Source: Caldimonas brevitalea (GTDB taxonomy: Bacteria; Pseudomonadota; Gammaproteobacteria; Burkholderiales; Burkholderiaceae_C). Taken from it: a stretch of DNA of 64,000 nucleotides. Positions 21,110 through 29,516 of the stretch are shown here, piece after piece. The notes below the pieces were generated by a model. That model had not been told where the DNA came from. It was given only the letters and a program-made list of their open reading frames with translations, and made no database searches. The DNA is taken from positions 4,898,001 to 4,962,000 of the forward strand of contig NZ_CP011371.1 of assembly GCF_001017435.1 (NCBI RefSeq). The letters are read 5' to 3'. Position 1 is the stretch's first letter; every line of letters starts with the position of its first letter. Made by a program: the position numbers and the translations under genes.

Positions 21110-21393
21110 GAAACCTCCGGCAAAAGGAGAGAAACCACGGCAGCCCGAAGCCCGAGCGCCGGCCTCGTTTTCGGCATGGCCCCGACAAGATTGAGGACGT
21201 CGTGCATCCAACCGTCGAGGCCGGCGCGTTTGCGCGGGTTTTCCAGCGGTTGCGGGGCCCGCAAAGCCCTCTATTCCCACCCGCTCCGTAGGCAATTGGC
21301 TTAAGTTCGCCCCCTCTACAGCCGAAAGAGCACCGCAACAAGGCTTGCCCCGTGACCTGCCGGCCGCCCCCAATCCCAACATCAGACTCCATC

Positions 21394-22953
21394 ATGCGCA
21401 TCAACCAACCCGTCACGCAGCGCGAGTACGAACTGCGCGACCACGAACTGCTCGTGTCGACCACCGACGCGCAGGGCCGCATCACGCACTGCAACCAGCT
21501 CTTCGTGGAGGCGAGCGGCTTCACGTATGAGGAGTTGCTCGGGCAACCTCACAACATGGTGCGGCACCCCGACATGCCGCCAGAGGCCTTCAAAGACCTG
21601 TGGGGCACCATCGGCCGCGGGCGCCCGTGGACGGGCGTGGTGAAGAACCGGCGCAAGAACGGGGACCACTACTGGGTGGTCGCGAATGTCACGCCCGTGC
21701 TCGAGAACGGGAAACCGAAGGGCTACATGTCGGTCCGCACGAAACCCAGCCGCGAGCAGGTCCGCGAGGCGGAGCTGCTCTATGCACGTTTCGCTGCAGA
21801 ACGCGAGTCCGGCCAGGCGACGATACGACTGCATGCCGGTGGCGTGCGCCGCATCGGCTGGCGCGACTGGCCCTACCGGGTCCACCGCCTGAACCTGAGC
21901 CAGCGTATGGCCCTGATCCTGGCGGCCATGGTCGCATTCGACCTGCTGCCTGCCCTGATGGGATGGGGGTGGGACCATGGATACGCCAGCAGTGCCGCAC
22001 TCGCCCTGGTCGCAGCCGCCGTCTGGGGCTGGTTCCACCGCTCGATCGCCACCCCCCTGCAGCAGGCCACCCAATTCGCGACGGCCGTCGCCGGCTGCAA
22101 CTTGAACGGCTCGACCCACTACAACCCCCGCCACCCGCTGGGTCAGCTGATGCGGCGCTTGGGGCTGATCAACCTGAACATGAAGGCGATCGTGGAAGAC
22201 GTGCGTACCGAGGTCACGAACATGACGCGCTCGTCGGCCGAGATCGCCCAAGGCAGCCAGGATCTCTCGTCGCGCACCGAGCAACAGGCGGCAAACCTGC
22301 AGAAGACGGCGGCGACGATGGAACAACTGACGAGTGCGGTGACGCACACCGCCACCGCGGCACAGCAGGCCGCACAGGTGAGCAGCGATGCGAGCGACGT
22401 GGCCGCACGCGGGGGCGACGCGGTGGGAGAAATCGTGCGCACCATGCAGGCGATCCAGTCTGCCTCAACGCGTGTCTCGGAGATCATCCAGGTGATCGAG
22501 GGCATTTCGTTCCAGACCAACATCCTGTCCTTGAACGCTGCGGTCGAAGCGGCACGGGCGGGCGAGCAGGGGCGCGGATTCAGCGTCGTCGCCTCCGAGG
22601 TGCGGGCACTGGCGCAGCGAAGCGCCGAAGCGGCCCGCGAGATCCGCGGCCTCATCGGTGCGTCGGTGGAACAGGTGGCGGACGGCTCCCGCCGCGTCGA
22701 TGCAGCGGGCTCGGTGATTGCCGAGGTCATCGGCGCGGTGGACCGGGTCGGCGATCTGGTGAAACAGATCACCGGCGCGGCCACCGAGCAATCGCAGGGG
22801 ATTGCCGAGGTCAACGGGGCCGTCGCGAGCATCGACGCGGCCACGCAGCAGAACGCGGCGCTGGTGGAGCAGTCCGCCGCGGCATCGGCCAGCCTGAATT
22901 CGCAGGCGGCCACGCTGATCCGCTCTGTTCAGATCTTCCGGGTCAACGCCTGA
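21394..22953 (+). CDS. aer: PAS-domain chemoreceptor, Aer-like
   Basis: A 519-residue receptor with a cytoplasmic N-terminal PAS domain (residues 10-120: [52 protein letters not shown]), a central membrane hairpin ([33 protein letters not shown]), and a C-terminal signalling domain with the conserved tip. This is the layout of Aer, the FAD-binding redox/oxygen sensor for energy taxis. ATG 21394 gives the family start MRxNxPVT. It lies head-to-head with the Cache receptor gene, 284 bp apart. Confidence 0.88.
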   Translation: MRINQPVTQREYELRDHELLVSTTDAQGRITHCNQLFVEASGFTYEELLGQPHNMVRHPDMPPEAFKDLWGTIGRGRPWTGVVKNRRKNGDHYWVVANVTPVLENGKPKGYMSVRTKPSREQVREAELLYARFAAERESGQATIRLHAGGVRRIGWRDWPYRVHRLNLSQRMALILAAMVAFDLLPALMGWGWDHGYASSAALALVAAAVWGWFHRSIATPLQQATQFATAVAGCNLNGSTHYNPRHPLGQLMRRLGLINLNMKAIVEDVRTEVTNMTRSSAEIAQGSQDLSSRTEQQAANLQKTAATMEQLTSAVTHTATAAQQAAQVSSDASDVAARGGDAVGEIVRTMQAIQSASTRVSEIIQVIEGISFQTNILSLNAAVEAARAGEQGRGFSVVASEVRALAQRSAEAAREIRGLIGASVEQVADGSRRVDAAGSVIAEVIGAVDRVGDLVKQITGAATEQSQGIAEVNGAVASIDAATQQNAALVEQSAAASASLNSQAATLIRSVQIFRVNA

Positions 22954-23067
22954 CAGCAGCTACCGCGCCAGGAACGGGCACACACCGTGCTCGCCCTGCT
23001 GGAGGCCCCAGCCGACACCGCGCCCGCGGTGGGGGCCCTGGCCACGCCGGGCGCGATGGAGACTGCT

Positions 23068-23505
23068 ATGAAGGTAAGCGAAGCGATGACGGTTGACGTG
23101 CAGCTGGTCAGCCCCGACCAGACCATCGGTGAAGCCGCCCGGATGATGGCGGATCACGACATCGGCGCCCTCCCCGTCGGTCAGAACGACCGGTTGGTCG
23201 GCATGATCACCGACCGCGACATCACGGTGCGCGCCACCGCCGCCGGGCGAGGCCCCGACACGAAGATCAGCGAGGTGATGTCGCAAGAGATCCAGTACTG
23301 TTTCGATGACGACGACCTCGACGAGGTGGCCAACAACATGGGGAACATCCAGGTGCGCCGCCTGCCGGTGGTGAACCGGGACAAGCGGCTGGTGGGCATC
23401 GTCTCGCTGGGCGACATTGCCGCCTGCGAAGACGCCAAGCACACCGGCAAGGCGATGGCGGGCATCTCGACTCCGGGCGGCCCTCATTCGCAGACGGCGC
23501 ATTGA
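23068..23505 (+). CDS. CBS-domain pair protein
   Basis: A 145-residue protein of two tandem CBS motifs (MKVSEAMTVDVQLVSPDQTI ... LVGMITDRDITVRA; then EVMSQEIQYCFDDDDLDE ... LVGIVSLGDIA). CBS pairs bind adenine nucleotides and act as energy or redox sensors. GGAG precedes ATG 23068. It follows the Aer-like gene on the same strand by 114 bp. A GC-rich hairpin (23578-23608) lies after it. Confidence 0.85.
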   Translation: MKVSEAMTVDVQLVSPDQTIGEAARMMADHDIGALPVGQNDRLVGMITDRDITVRATAAGRGPDTKISEVMSQEIQYCFDDDDLDEVANNMGNIQVRRLPVVNRDKRLVGIVSLGDIAACEDAKHTGKAMAGISTPGGPHSQTAH

Positions 23506-23577
23506 CCGGTGCAGGTCAGCAGCACATCGCGGCACCCTGGTCGGACGCTCGCTCATGGGTGCCGCGCTGGCTCTCGC

Positions 23578-23608
23578 ACGGGGCAGGGTCGGGGCCGCCC
23601 TGCCCCGT
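23578..23608. terminator. Strong hairpin between converging genes
   Basis: ACGGGGCAGGG and CCCTGCCCCGT form an 11-bp perfect stem with a 9-nt loop. It has no T-run but sits between two converging units (CBS gene and five-gene operon), where a terminator is expected. Confidence 0.5.
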
Positions 23609-23612
23609 CGCC

Positions 23613-25046
23613 CTATCCCGCCTTCGCCCCCAGCAGCGTCGCAGTCGCCCGCAAGGCCTGCGGCGCATTCGCCATCCGCTGCAGCTCCGCCAGGTAAGGG
23701 CCCCGGAACAGCTCGTCGAAGTGCTCCCCGAAGGCCGCCCGGTCATAGAGCAGGATCATCCGCACCCGGCCGCGGAAGCCGGAGAACTGGCACATCACCG
23801 AGCCGGGCGGGAACACCTGCGCATGGGTGAAGAACTCCATCACCTCCAACTCGCCGAAGCTGGGCAGGTCGAAGGGGATCTGCCCGGGATTGGTGACCAG
23901 CACACGGGCCTGGACGGTTCTGCCGATCATCCAGCGTTTCAGTTGCGGCAACCGCGCCCCGCGCAACAGCATGTTGGTCTTGGAGTACTTGAAGCACTCG
24001 CGCACATAACCGCCTGCCTTCACCTCACTGGTGCGCCGATAGATCTGCGCCAGCATCTCGCAGTCGCTGCCGCGCTCCACCCGCAGGGTGTAGGGCAGCA
24101 CCAGGTTTTCGTACAGGTGACCCACCCCCGGGCCGAGCTGGCCTCGCATCGAGTACATGTCGAGCAGGCGCAGCACCCGCCCCGGCCGCGGGTGTGATGC
24201 CAGGATCACGCGGCACAGGGCCAACAGCATCACCGAATGCACCGTCGTGCCGCTGGCGCGAGCCGCCGCACGCAGCCCGGCGAACAGCGATTCGTCCATG
24301 TCCTGCACCACCAGCCCGCGCGAGCCGAGGGTGCGGGGGGCCGGCACCGGCAACGACGTGTCGGTGACCGCGAGGTCGCGCACACTGCCGGCCAGGACCT
24401 TCAGTTTTTCGAGCACACCCAGCGGCTCACGACTGCGCGCCACCACACTGTCCATGTCGGCGGCCGGCGGGTGCACCACACCGCGGTCCGTGAACGCAAC
24501 CGCCGGGTTGGCGTACGCCTGCGCCAGGTCGTGGGAGATCAAATAGCTCGCGTAGGCGTCCTCCGCCACGTGGCTCGTGATGATCTGCAGCAGGCTGTAG
24601 CGAGGCGTCTCGAACACCGCCAGCGCGAACGGGATGCGCTGCTCCAGCGGCAGCTCGACCTCCCACGCATGGTTGACCGCGCGCTCCATCAACTGCGGCA
24701 GCGGCGTGTCGTCCACCTTGTGCCAGTGCAACACCACATCGCTCGGCGCCGGCGGCTCCGTCAACTGCCAGCCGATACGCCCGCGCTTGCGCGCCAGCAT
24801 GGAGCGCAGCAGCGGATGGCGCCGCAGCAGTGCCACCGCGGCCTGCCGCAGCCGCTGTTCGTCGGGCGTGCCATTCAGCACGAACAGGCAGGCGGAGTTG
24901 GCGTTGACGAACTCGCTGCCATGCAGAAACAGCCGGCACATCGACGACATCGGACGCCAGCGCTCGGGGGCGCCGCGCGACGAGTGGGTGTCGGCCGGGT
25001 CGTCCAGGCCCGGCGAGCCGATCAGGCTACGTGCGTCATGCGCCAT
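23613..25046 (-). CDS. Stand-alone condensation-domain-like acyltransferase
   Basis: A 477-residue protein of the condensation/acyltransferase fold. The N-terminal half has AAVALLRRHPLLRSML, the usual substrate-entry helix, and an active-site-like HVAED (His159, Asp163) matching HxxxD of condensation and wax-ester/PapA enzymes, although the normal final Gly is Ala-Tyr here. The C-terminal half has TNPGQIPFDLPSFGEL, like the floor loop. Such enzymes join an activated acyl group to an amine or alcohol. Last gene of the five-gene operon; its start overlaps the preceding ligase gene by 11 bases. Confidence 0.72.
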   Translation of the reverse strand: MAHDARSLIGSPGLDDPADTHSSRGAPERWRPMSSMCRLFLHGSEFVNANSACLFVLNGTPDEQRLRQAAVALLRRHPLLRSMLARKRGRIGWQLTEPPAPSDVVLHWHKVDDTPLPQLMERAVNHAWEVELPLEQRIPFALAVFETPRYSLLQIITSHVAEDAYASYLISHDLAQAYANPAVAFTDRGVVHPPAADMDSVVARSREPLGVLEKLKVLAGSVRDLAVTDTSLPVPAPRTLGSRGLVVQDMDESLFAGLRAAARASGTTVHSVMLLALCRVILASHPRPGRVLRLLDMYSMRGQLGPGVGHLYENLVLPYTLRVERGSDCEMLAQIYRRTSEVKAGGYVRECFKYSKTNMLLRGARLPQLKRWMIGRTVQARVLVTNPGQIPFDLPSFGELEVMEFFTHAQVFPPGSVMCQFSGFRGRVRMILLYDRAAFGEHFDELFRGPYLAELQRMANAPQALRATATLLGAKAG

Positions 25047-26661
25047 CGAGTTGCCTCCTCAGTTCGCGCTTCAGCACCTTCCCCGTCAGCCCGCGGGGGA
25101 TCTGCTCGGGCACCACGATGCGCAGCTCCAGCTGATCCACACCCTGGGGCAATCCGGAGCGTGCCCATTGCAGCAGCTCGGCATCGGCGGCCCGCTCGTC
25201 GCGGCGCAGTTGCACATAGGCAAACGGCACATGGCTGCCGTCGGCCGCCCGCTTGCCGACCACCACCGCTTCGGACACCTTGGGGTGGTTCAGGATGTGT
25301 TCTTCGAGCAGCAGGCTGGAGACGGCGCAGGTGCGGGTGCGCACCGTGTCGACGTCACGGTCGAGGTGGAAGTAGCGACCGCGGGCATCCCGGTAGCCGA
25401 CGTCGCCGGTCCACCACCAGCCGTCCTTGACCACGCCGTGCAGCCGGTCGTGGCTGTTCCAATAGCCCTTGAACAGCGTCGGGCCCTTTACCATCAGCCG
25501 CCCGATGTGATCGGGGGGCAGTTCCTGGCCATGTTCGTCGGCCACCTTGACCTGCGGCCCGGACCACATCCGCTTGCCGATGCAGCGGGAATACAGCGTG
25601 GAGTACCGCGACGAGATGCGGTGGAAGGCCGGGAACCCGACTTCCGAAGACCCAAGGTTGTCGATGTAGAGCGAGGGCAGCAGCGTCTTCCCGAACACCT
25701 TCACCAGCGAGCCCCGCCGCACGAACTCGCGGATGTGCGCCTCGTGGCTGCAGTCCGCCCCCGCCATCCACAGCTTGACCGAATCGAGGTCGTACTGCTT
25801 CATTCCGTGGTGGTACATCTCGACCAGCGAGTGGGGAAAGCTGAACACCACGCCGGGCCGCAGTTTCTGGATCAGCTCCAGCATGCGCTCGCCGCTCGGG
25901 CGGCTCACGAGGATGCCCACATTGCCGCCGACGAGGGCCGAACCGATGCCCTGGTAGGCGATGTAGTGGTTGAACGGGAAGGCCGACATGATCGGCAGGC
26001 GCTGCGGGATGATCGCCACCTTCAGCATGCCTTTGAGGCCGGCGACGTAGGAACCGCTGGTGTGCAGCACACCCTTGGGCACCCCTGTCGTGCCACTGGT
26101 GTGGACGATCAGCACGTCTTCGTCGGGCTCCAGCGCGACCGGCTCGAAGCGGTCGGAGGCACGGCTCAGCAAGGCCGGCAACGACCCGCCTTGGGGGCCG
26201 GGTGCGTCGGTGACCAGCACCTCGCGCACCTGCGGGCAACGCGAGCGCCAGTCGAGCGCCTCGAGCCGCTCGAGACGCTCCCGGTCGAGCACGACCACCG
26301 TCGCGCCGACATAGTTCAGATAGTCCACCACGATATGCGGCTGCATGCCCCCGTTCATCGGCACGGCGATGCCGCCGGCGCGCACGGCCGCGAAGCCGTA
26401 GACGAAGTAATCGGCGTCGTTGGCCTTGAGCAGCGCCACCCGGTCGAAGCGCTGCAGGCCATGCTCGAGCAGGACGTTGCTGGCCCTGTTCATCACGGCG
26501 ATCAGCTCGCTGACCGTGATCTTCGGGTAGCGACGATCCAGCTCCAGCGGCACGTCGAAATCGAGAAAGTGCTTGTCGCCGTAGACCTGCAGCGCCTTCT
26601 CGAAGAAATTGGCCGCCGACAGACGGCGGTCGAAGATGATGTGTAGACGTTTGAGTGACAT
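25036..26661 (-). CDS. AMP-binding (ANL superfamily) acyl-CoA synthetase or ligase
   Basis: A 541-residue adenylating enzyme. The phosphate-binding motif VHTSGTTGVPKG, the A5-like region (YIDNLGSSEVGF), WTGDVGYRD and the C-terminal catalytic lysine region (IPRGLTGKVLKRELR) are present. It should activate a carboxylic acid as an acyl-adenylate and pass it to CoA or a partner. The A8 hinge (DRDVDTVRTRTCAVSSLLLE) departs from the usual G-R-x-D-D-x-I form, hinting at an unusual acceptor or substrate. AGGAGGAG precedes ATG 26661. Fourth gene of the operon. Confidence 0.85.
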   Translation of the reverse strand: MSLKRLHIIFDRRLSAANFFEKALQVYGDKHFLDFDVPLELDRRYPKITVSELIAVMNRASNVLLEHGLQRFDRVALLKANDADYFVYGFAAVRAGGIAVPMNGGMQPHIVVDYLNYVGATVVVLDRERLERLEALDWRSRCPQVREVLVTDAPGPQGGSLPALLSRASDRFEPVALEPDEDVLIVHTSGTTGVPKGVLHTSGSYVAGLKGMLKVAIIPQRLPIMSAFPFNHYIAYQGIGSALVGGNVGILVSRPSGERMLELIQKLRPGVVFSFPHSLVEMYHHGMKQYDLDSVKLWMAGADCSHEAHIREFVRRGSLVKVFGKTLLPSLYIDNLGSSEVGFPAFHRISSRYSTLYSRCIGKRMWSGPQVKVADEHGQELPPDHIGRLMVKGPTLFKGYWNSHDRLHGVVKDGWWWTGDVGYRDARGRYFHLDRDVDTVRTRTCAVSSLLLEEHILNHPKVSEAVVVGKRAADGSHVPFAYVQLRRDERAADAELLQWARSGLPQGVDQLELRIVVPEQIPRGLTGKVLKRELRRQLDGA

Positions 26662-26684
26662 TGGTTTTCTCCTCCTCGGACGGG

Positions 26685-28325
26685 CTAGCGAAGCGTGAGC
26701 GGCACGGTATCGGGCAGCGGTGCGGCGGCGCGCAGGGTCGACCCTGAGGCGGTGTACAAGCCGCCGAACAGGTTGAAGCCGCGCACCGGGCACGACCGTG
26801 CCGCTGCGGCCGCTGCATGCAGACGCTCCAGCTCCATCGACAGCGCGCTGTCCAGGCCTAGCCGTGCCGCACCGCCTCGCTCGATGCCGAAGTGCAGCCA
26901 TTGCACGCCAGCCAGGCCCAGCGAACGGGCGCGAATGCGGGCGAAATGGCCCAAGGCCTCGGCCTGGCAGTCGGTCACATGCAGCCGAGCGAGCCACGCC
27001 GCCGTCGGCTCGGCCTGGCCGGCCTCGCGCGCTGCCGCATGCAGCGCTTCGATGACGGCCGCCCGCTCGCTGCCGGCCACCAGCAGCTGCCCGCCCGGAT
27101 CGCCGGCAAGCCGGGCCAGGGCCGCATGCGCCGCGAGCAGGCCGAATTCACCGGTCACCAGGTACAGCACGGAGGAGGCCGTTGCTTCGTCGACACCCTG
27201 CACGGCACGGCTCACGCCGTCCGCCGTCGGCTCCTCGGAACGGGTCAGCAGGCTGTGACCCAGTTCGTGCACCGGCCAGTGCATCCGATCGTCCACCTGC
27301 TGGAACCATTGCATCGACAGCTCGGCCTTGCGTTGCACGCGCACCGACACCTCCTGCCGCACCTCGGCGTAGCGCTGCAGCGCCGTGTCCAGGTCGACGT
27401 CGCGGCCCACCCCTTCCAGCGCATCGGCGAGCACCAGCGCATCGCCGAGCGCCAGCCGCGTGCCGGAACCGATCGAGAAGTGGGCCGTGCGTGCCGCGTC
27501 GCCCAGCAGCGCGACCCTTTGGTCACCCTGGCGCATCACCCAGCGCTCGCAGCGCACCGTGTAGAAGCGTTCCCAGGCGACACCGTTGCCCATGTTGGGC
27601 AATTGCAGCGCGCGTCCCTGCAGCGTTTGCTCGAAGGTGCGCGACAAGGACGTGGCCAGCGCCTCCGGGCTGCCGCAGCGCTGCGCCAGCTTGCTCGCGG
27701 CCGTGGCCGACATCTCGATCACGGCACTCGAGCGGTCGGCGGCGTACGGATAGCCGTGCAGCACCGCGACACCGTCGGCGGTCTCGCGCAGGTCGAACTC
27801 GAAGCTGTCGAACGCGACATCGGCGTACATCCACAGGTAGCGGTGTTCGTACTCGACATACGACGGCCGGAACGTCTCGGCATGCGCGTCGCGGAACTGG
27901 CTGCGAGCGCCGTCGGCGAGCAGCACCAGGTCTCCGGCGTCCTCGAGTGACGCCAGCGAACGAACGTTGTGGCCCCAGCAGATCTCGACGCCCTCGGCGA
28001 GGCAGCGCTCGACCAGGAGCTCGACCAACATCTGCCGGGACAGGCTGTACAGGTGCCGCTCACCGGCGGCATGCAGCCCTCCGCGATGCCTCACCGACAG
28101 CCGGTCGATGATGCGCACCCGCTCTGCGATCTGGCGCCCGAAGACTTCATCGCGCATCAGGAACGCGAGCAGGATGTTGCCGTGCAGGATGATGCCCAGG
28201 CCCCGGTCTTGGCCCCGCTGGCGTCGTTCGTGAACCACCACACGGCAGCCGGGCCGCTGGCGTCGCAGCAACAGCGCTGCGAACAGTCCGCCGGGTCCGG
28301 CGCCGATGATGTCGATCTTCTGCAT
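26685..28325 (-). CDS. FAD-dependent monooxygenase related to anthraniloyl/salicylyl-CoA hydroxylases
   Basis: A 546-residue flavoprotein. The FAD motif GAGPGG (8-13), a DG motif (LLADGARSQFR) and the GD motif (LLGDAARTAHFSIGSGTRLALGDA) are intact. The GD-motif version with AHFSIGSG is the one found in the monooxygenase half of 2-aminobenzoyl-CoA monooxygenase/reductase and salicylyl-CoA 5-hydroxylase. Those enzymes carry a C-terminal old-yellow-enzyme half; here the last ~160 residues are Ala-rich and do not resemble it. It probably hydroxylates an aromatic CoA thioester made by a ligase in the operon. Third gene of five. Confidence 0.8.
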   Translation of the reverse strand: MQKIDIIGAGPGGLFAALLLRRQRPGCRVVVHERRQRGQDRGLGIILHGNILLAFLMRDEVFGRQIAERVRIIDRLSVRHRGGLHAAGERHLYSLSRQMLVELLVERCLAEGVEICWGHNVRSLASLEDAGDLVLLADGARSQFRDAHAETFRPSYVEYEHRYLWMYADVAFDSFEFDLRETADGVAVLHGYPYAADRSSAVIEMSATAASKLAQRCGSPEALATSLSRTFEQTLQGRALQLPNMGNGVAWERFYTVRCERWVMRQGDQRVALLGDAARTAHFSIGSGTRLALGDALVLADALEGVGRDVDLDTALQRYAEVRQEVSVRVQRKAELSMQWFQQVDDRMHWPVHELGHSLLTRSEEPTADGVSRAVQGVDEATASSVLYLVTGEFGLLAAHAALARLAGDPGGQLLVAGSERAAVIEALHAAAREAGQAEPTAAWLARLHVTDCQAEALGHFARIRARSLGLAGVQWLHFGIERGGAARLGLDSALSMELERLHAAAAAARSCPVRGFNLFGGLYTASGSTLRAAAPLPDTVPLTLR

Positions 28326-28335
28326 GCTGTCTCCC

Positions 28336-29475
28336 TTAAGCTTGCTGAGGTTGTGCCTGAGGTGTTGTGACTGGCGACGGTGCGGGCACGGTGCCCTCGC
28401 AGGCGAGGTACAGCGCGTCCTCGTCCTCGCGCAGGTTGCGATGCTGGTACCAGACGCAGGCGGGGATGTAGACCGCGTCGCCCTCTTCCCATTCCACGCT
28501 GTGCTCGTCGATCACGGTCACGCCGCCGCCGCGCAGGATGTAGAGCATGGTCTCGTGTTCGGCGCGTTCGCGGGCCGTCGACTGCCGCGGCTCCAACTCG
28601 GTCAGCTTCATCCTCAGCGCCCGGCTCGGCAGCTCGACGTGCCGTTGCAGCGGGACACCGGGCGGCTGCCCTGCGGCCGGCAGGCCCTGCGCCCTGCGCA
28701 GCACCCGCTTGTGAATCCAGCTTTGCGGGCCGTGAGATGTGGCACTCGCCGACGTCTCGCGAACCGGCCCTGCCGCGGCCACCACGTCGTCGAGCCATGC
28801 CTGCCACGCATGCAACACCTGCTCGGCCGCCTGCAGCGCCTCACGCCACGCGACCGGGCGCGCCTGCATCAAGCGGCGCAACACGTCGCGCGTCACCCGC
28901 GCCTGCTCGGTCTCGCGTTCGATCGCGGCGTGGAAGTACTGCAGCGGCGCAGACGCGGTCCCGGCCTCGCGCAACGCGTGAAGGACGTCGGTGTACAGCG
29001 TCTGCAGGACGGCCGCCGTACCGAGCGCGAGCGCGCCCAGCCCCGCGGCGCCTCCCGGCATGCGGCACAGCATGAAGGTCGTGTCGACCACCTGCTGGGT
29101 GCGCGCCGAGATCGACGAGCAGCCGGGTTCGAGTTCGAGGCTGCGCAGCAACTGCTGATGCAGCGCCGCCGAACGCGGGTTCTTCGCGTCCACCTGGCGG
29201 CTCAGACTCTCACACACGAGCAGGTCTTCGCCCGGCTCGAGCGTCGAGATCAGCGCACACAGCAAGCGGACGCGGAAGTTGCCGTAGTGCCCGAGCTGGA
29301 GTACCAGCCCCTGCAGTTCGGCGCGCGATGCCCGTCCCTGTCGGCAACGTTGCACCAAGGGGTGAGCGCGCAGCCGATGGATCAGCGGGGCCACGGTCAC
29401 GGCCCAGAAGTCGTGCTCGGACGTCTGAACCCGGGCGTCCGCGCATGGAAGGGGAAGGATGTCGATGTCGCTCAT
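28336..29475 (-). CDS. Haem-oxygenase-like (TenA/PqqC-type) domain fused to a C-terminal cupin
   Basis: A 379-residue two-domain protein. Residues 5-225 are all-helical and resemble haem-oxygenase-like iron enzymes (FWAVTVAPLIHRLRAHPLVQ; LQLGHYGNFRVRLLCALIST; YFHAAIERETEQARV). Some expected metal ligands are hard to place: the last helix has H-x3-E but no following His. Residues ~285-358 are a cupin (MLYILRGGGVTVIDEHSVEW; EGDAVYIPACVWYQHRN). Either domain could bind iron and oxidise the operon's substrate. ATG 29475 opens MSDIDILPLP; the frame is open far upstream only as a shadow of the ligase gene. Second gene of five. Confidence 0.65.
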   Translation of the reverse strand: MSDIDILPLPCADARVQTSEHDFWAVTVAPLIHRLRAHPLVQRCRQGRASRAELQGLVLQLGHYGNFRVRLLCALISTLEPGEDLLVCESLSRQVDAKNPRSAALHQQLLRSLELEPGCSSISARTQQVVDTTFMLCRMPGGAAGLGALALGTAAVLQTLYTDVLHALREAGTASAPLQYFHAAIERETEQARVTRDVLRRLMQARPVAWREALQAAEQVLHAWQAWLDDVVAAAGPVRETSASATSHGPQSWIHKRVLRRAQGLPAAGQPPGVPLQRHVELPSRALRMKLTELEPRQSTARERAEHETMLYILRGGGVTVIDEHSVEWEEGDAVYIPACVWYQHRNLREDEDALYLACEGTVPAPSPVTTPQAQPQQA

Positions 29476-29516
29476 GACAGACTCCGGAAGATCTGAAGAA
29501 GATGGCTTCTGGCGCG

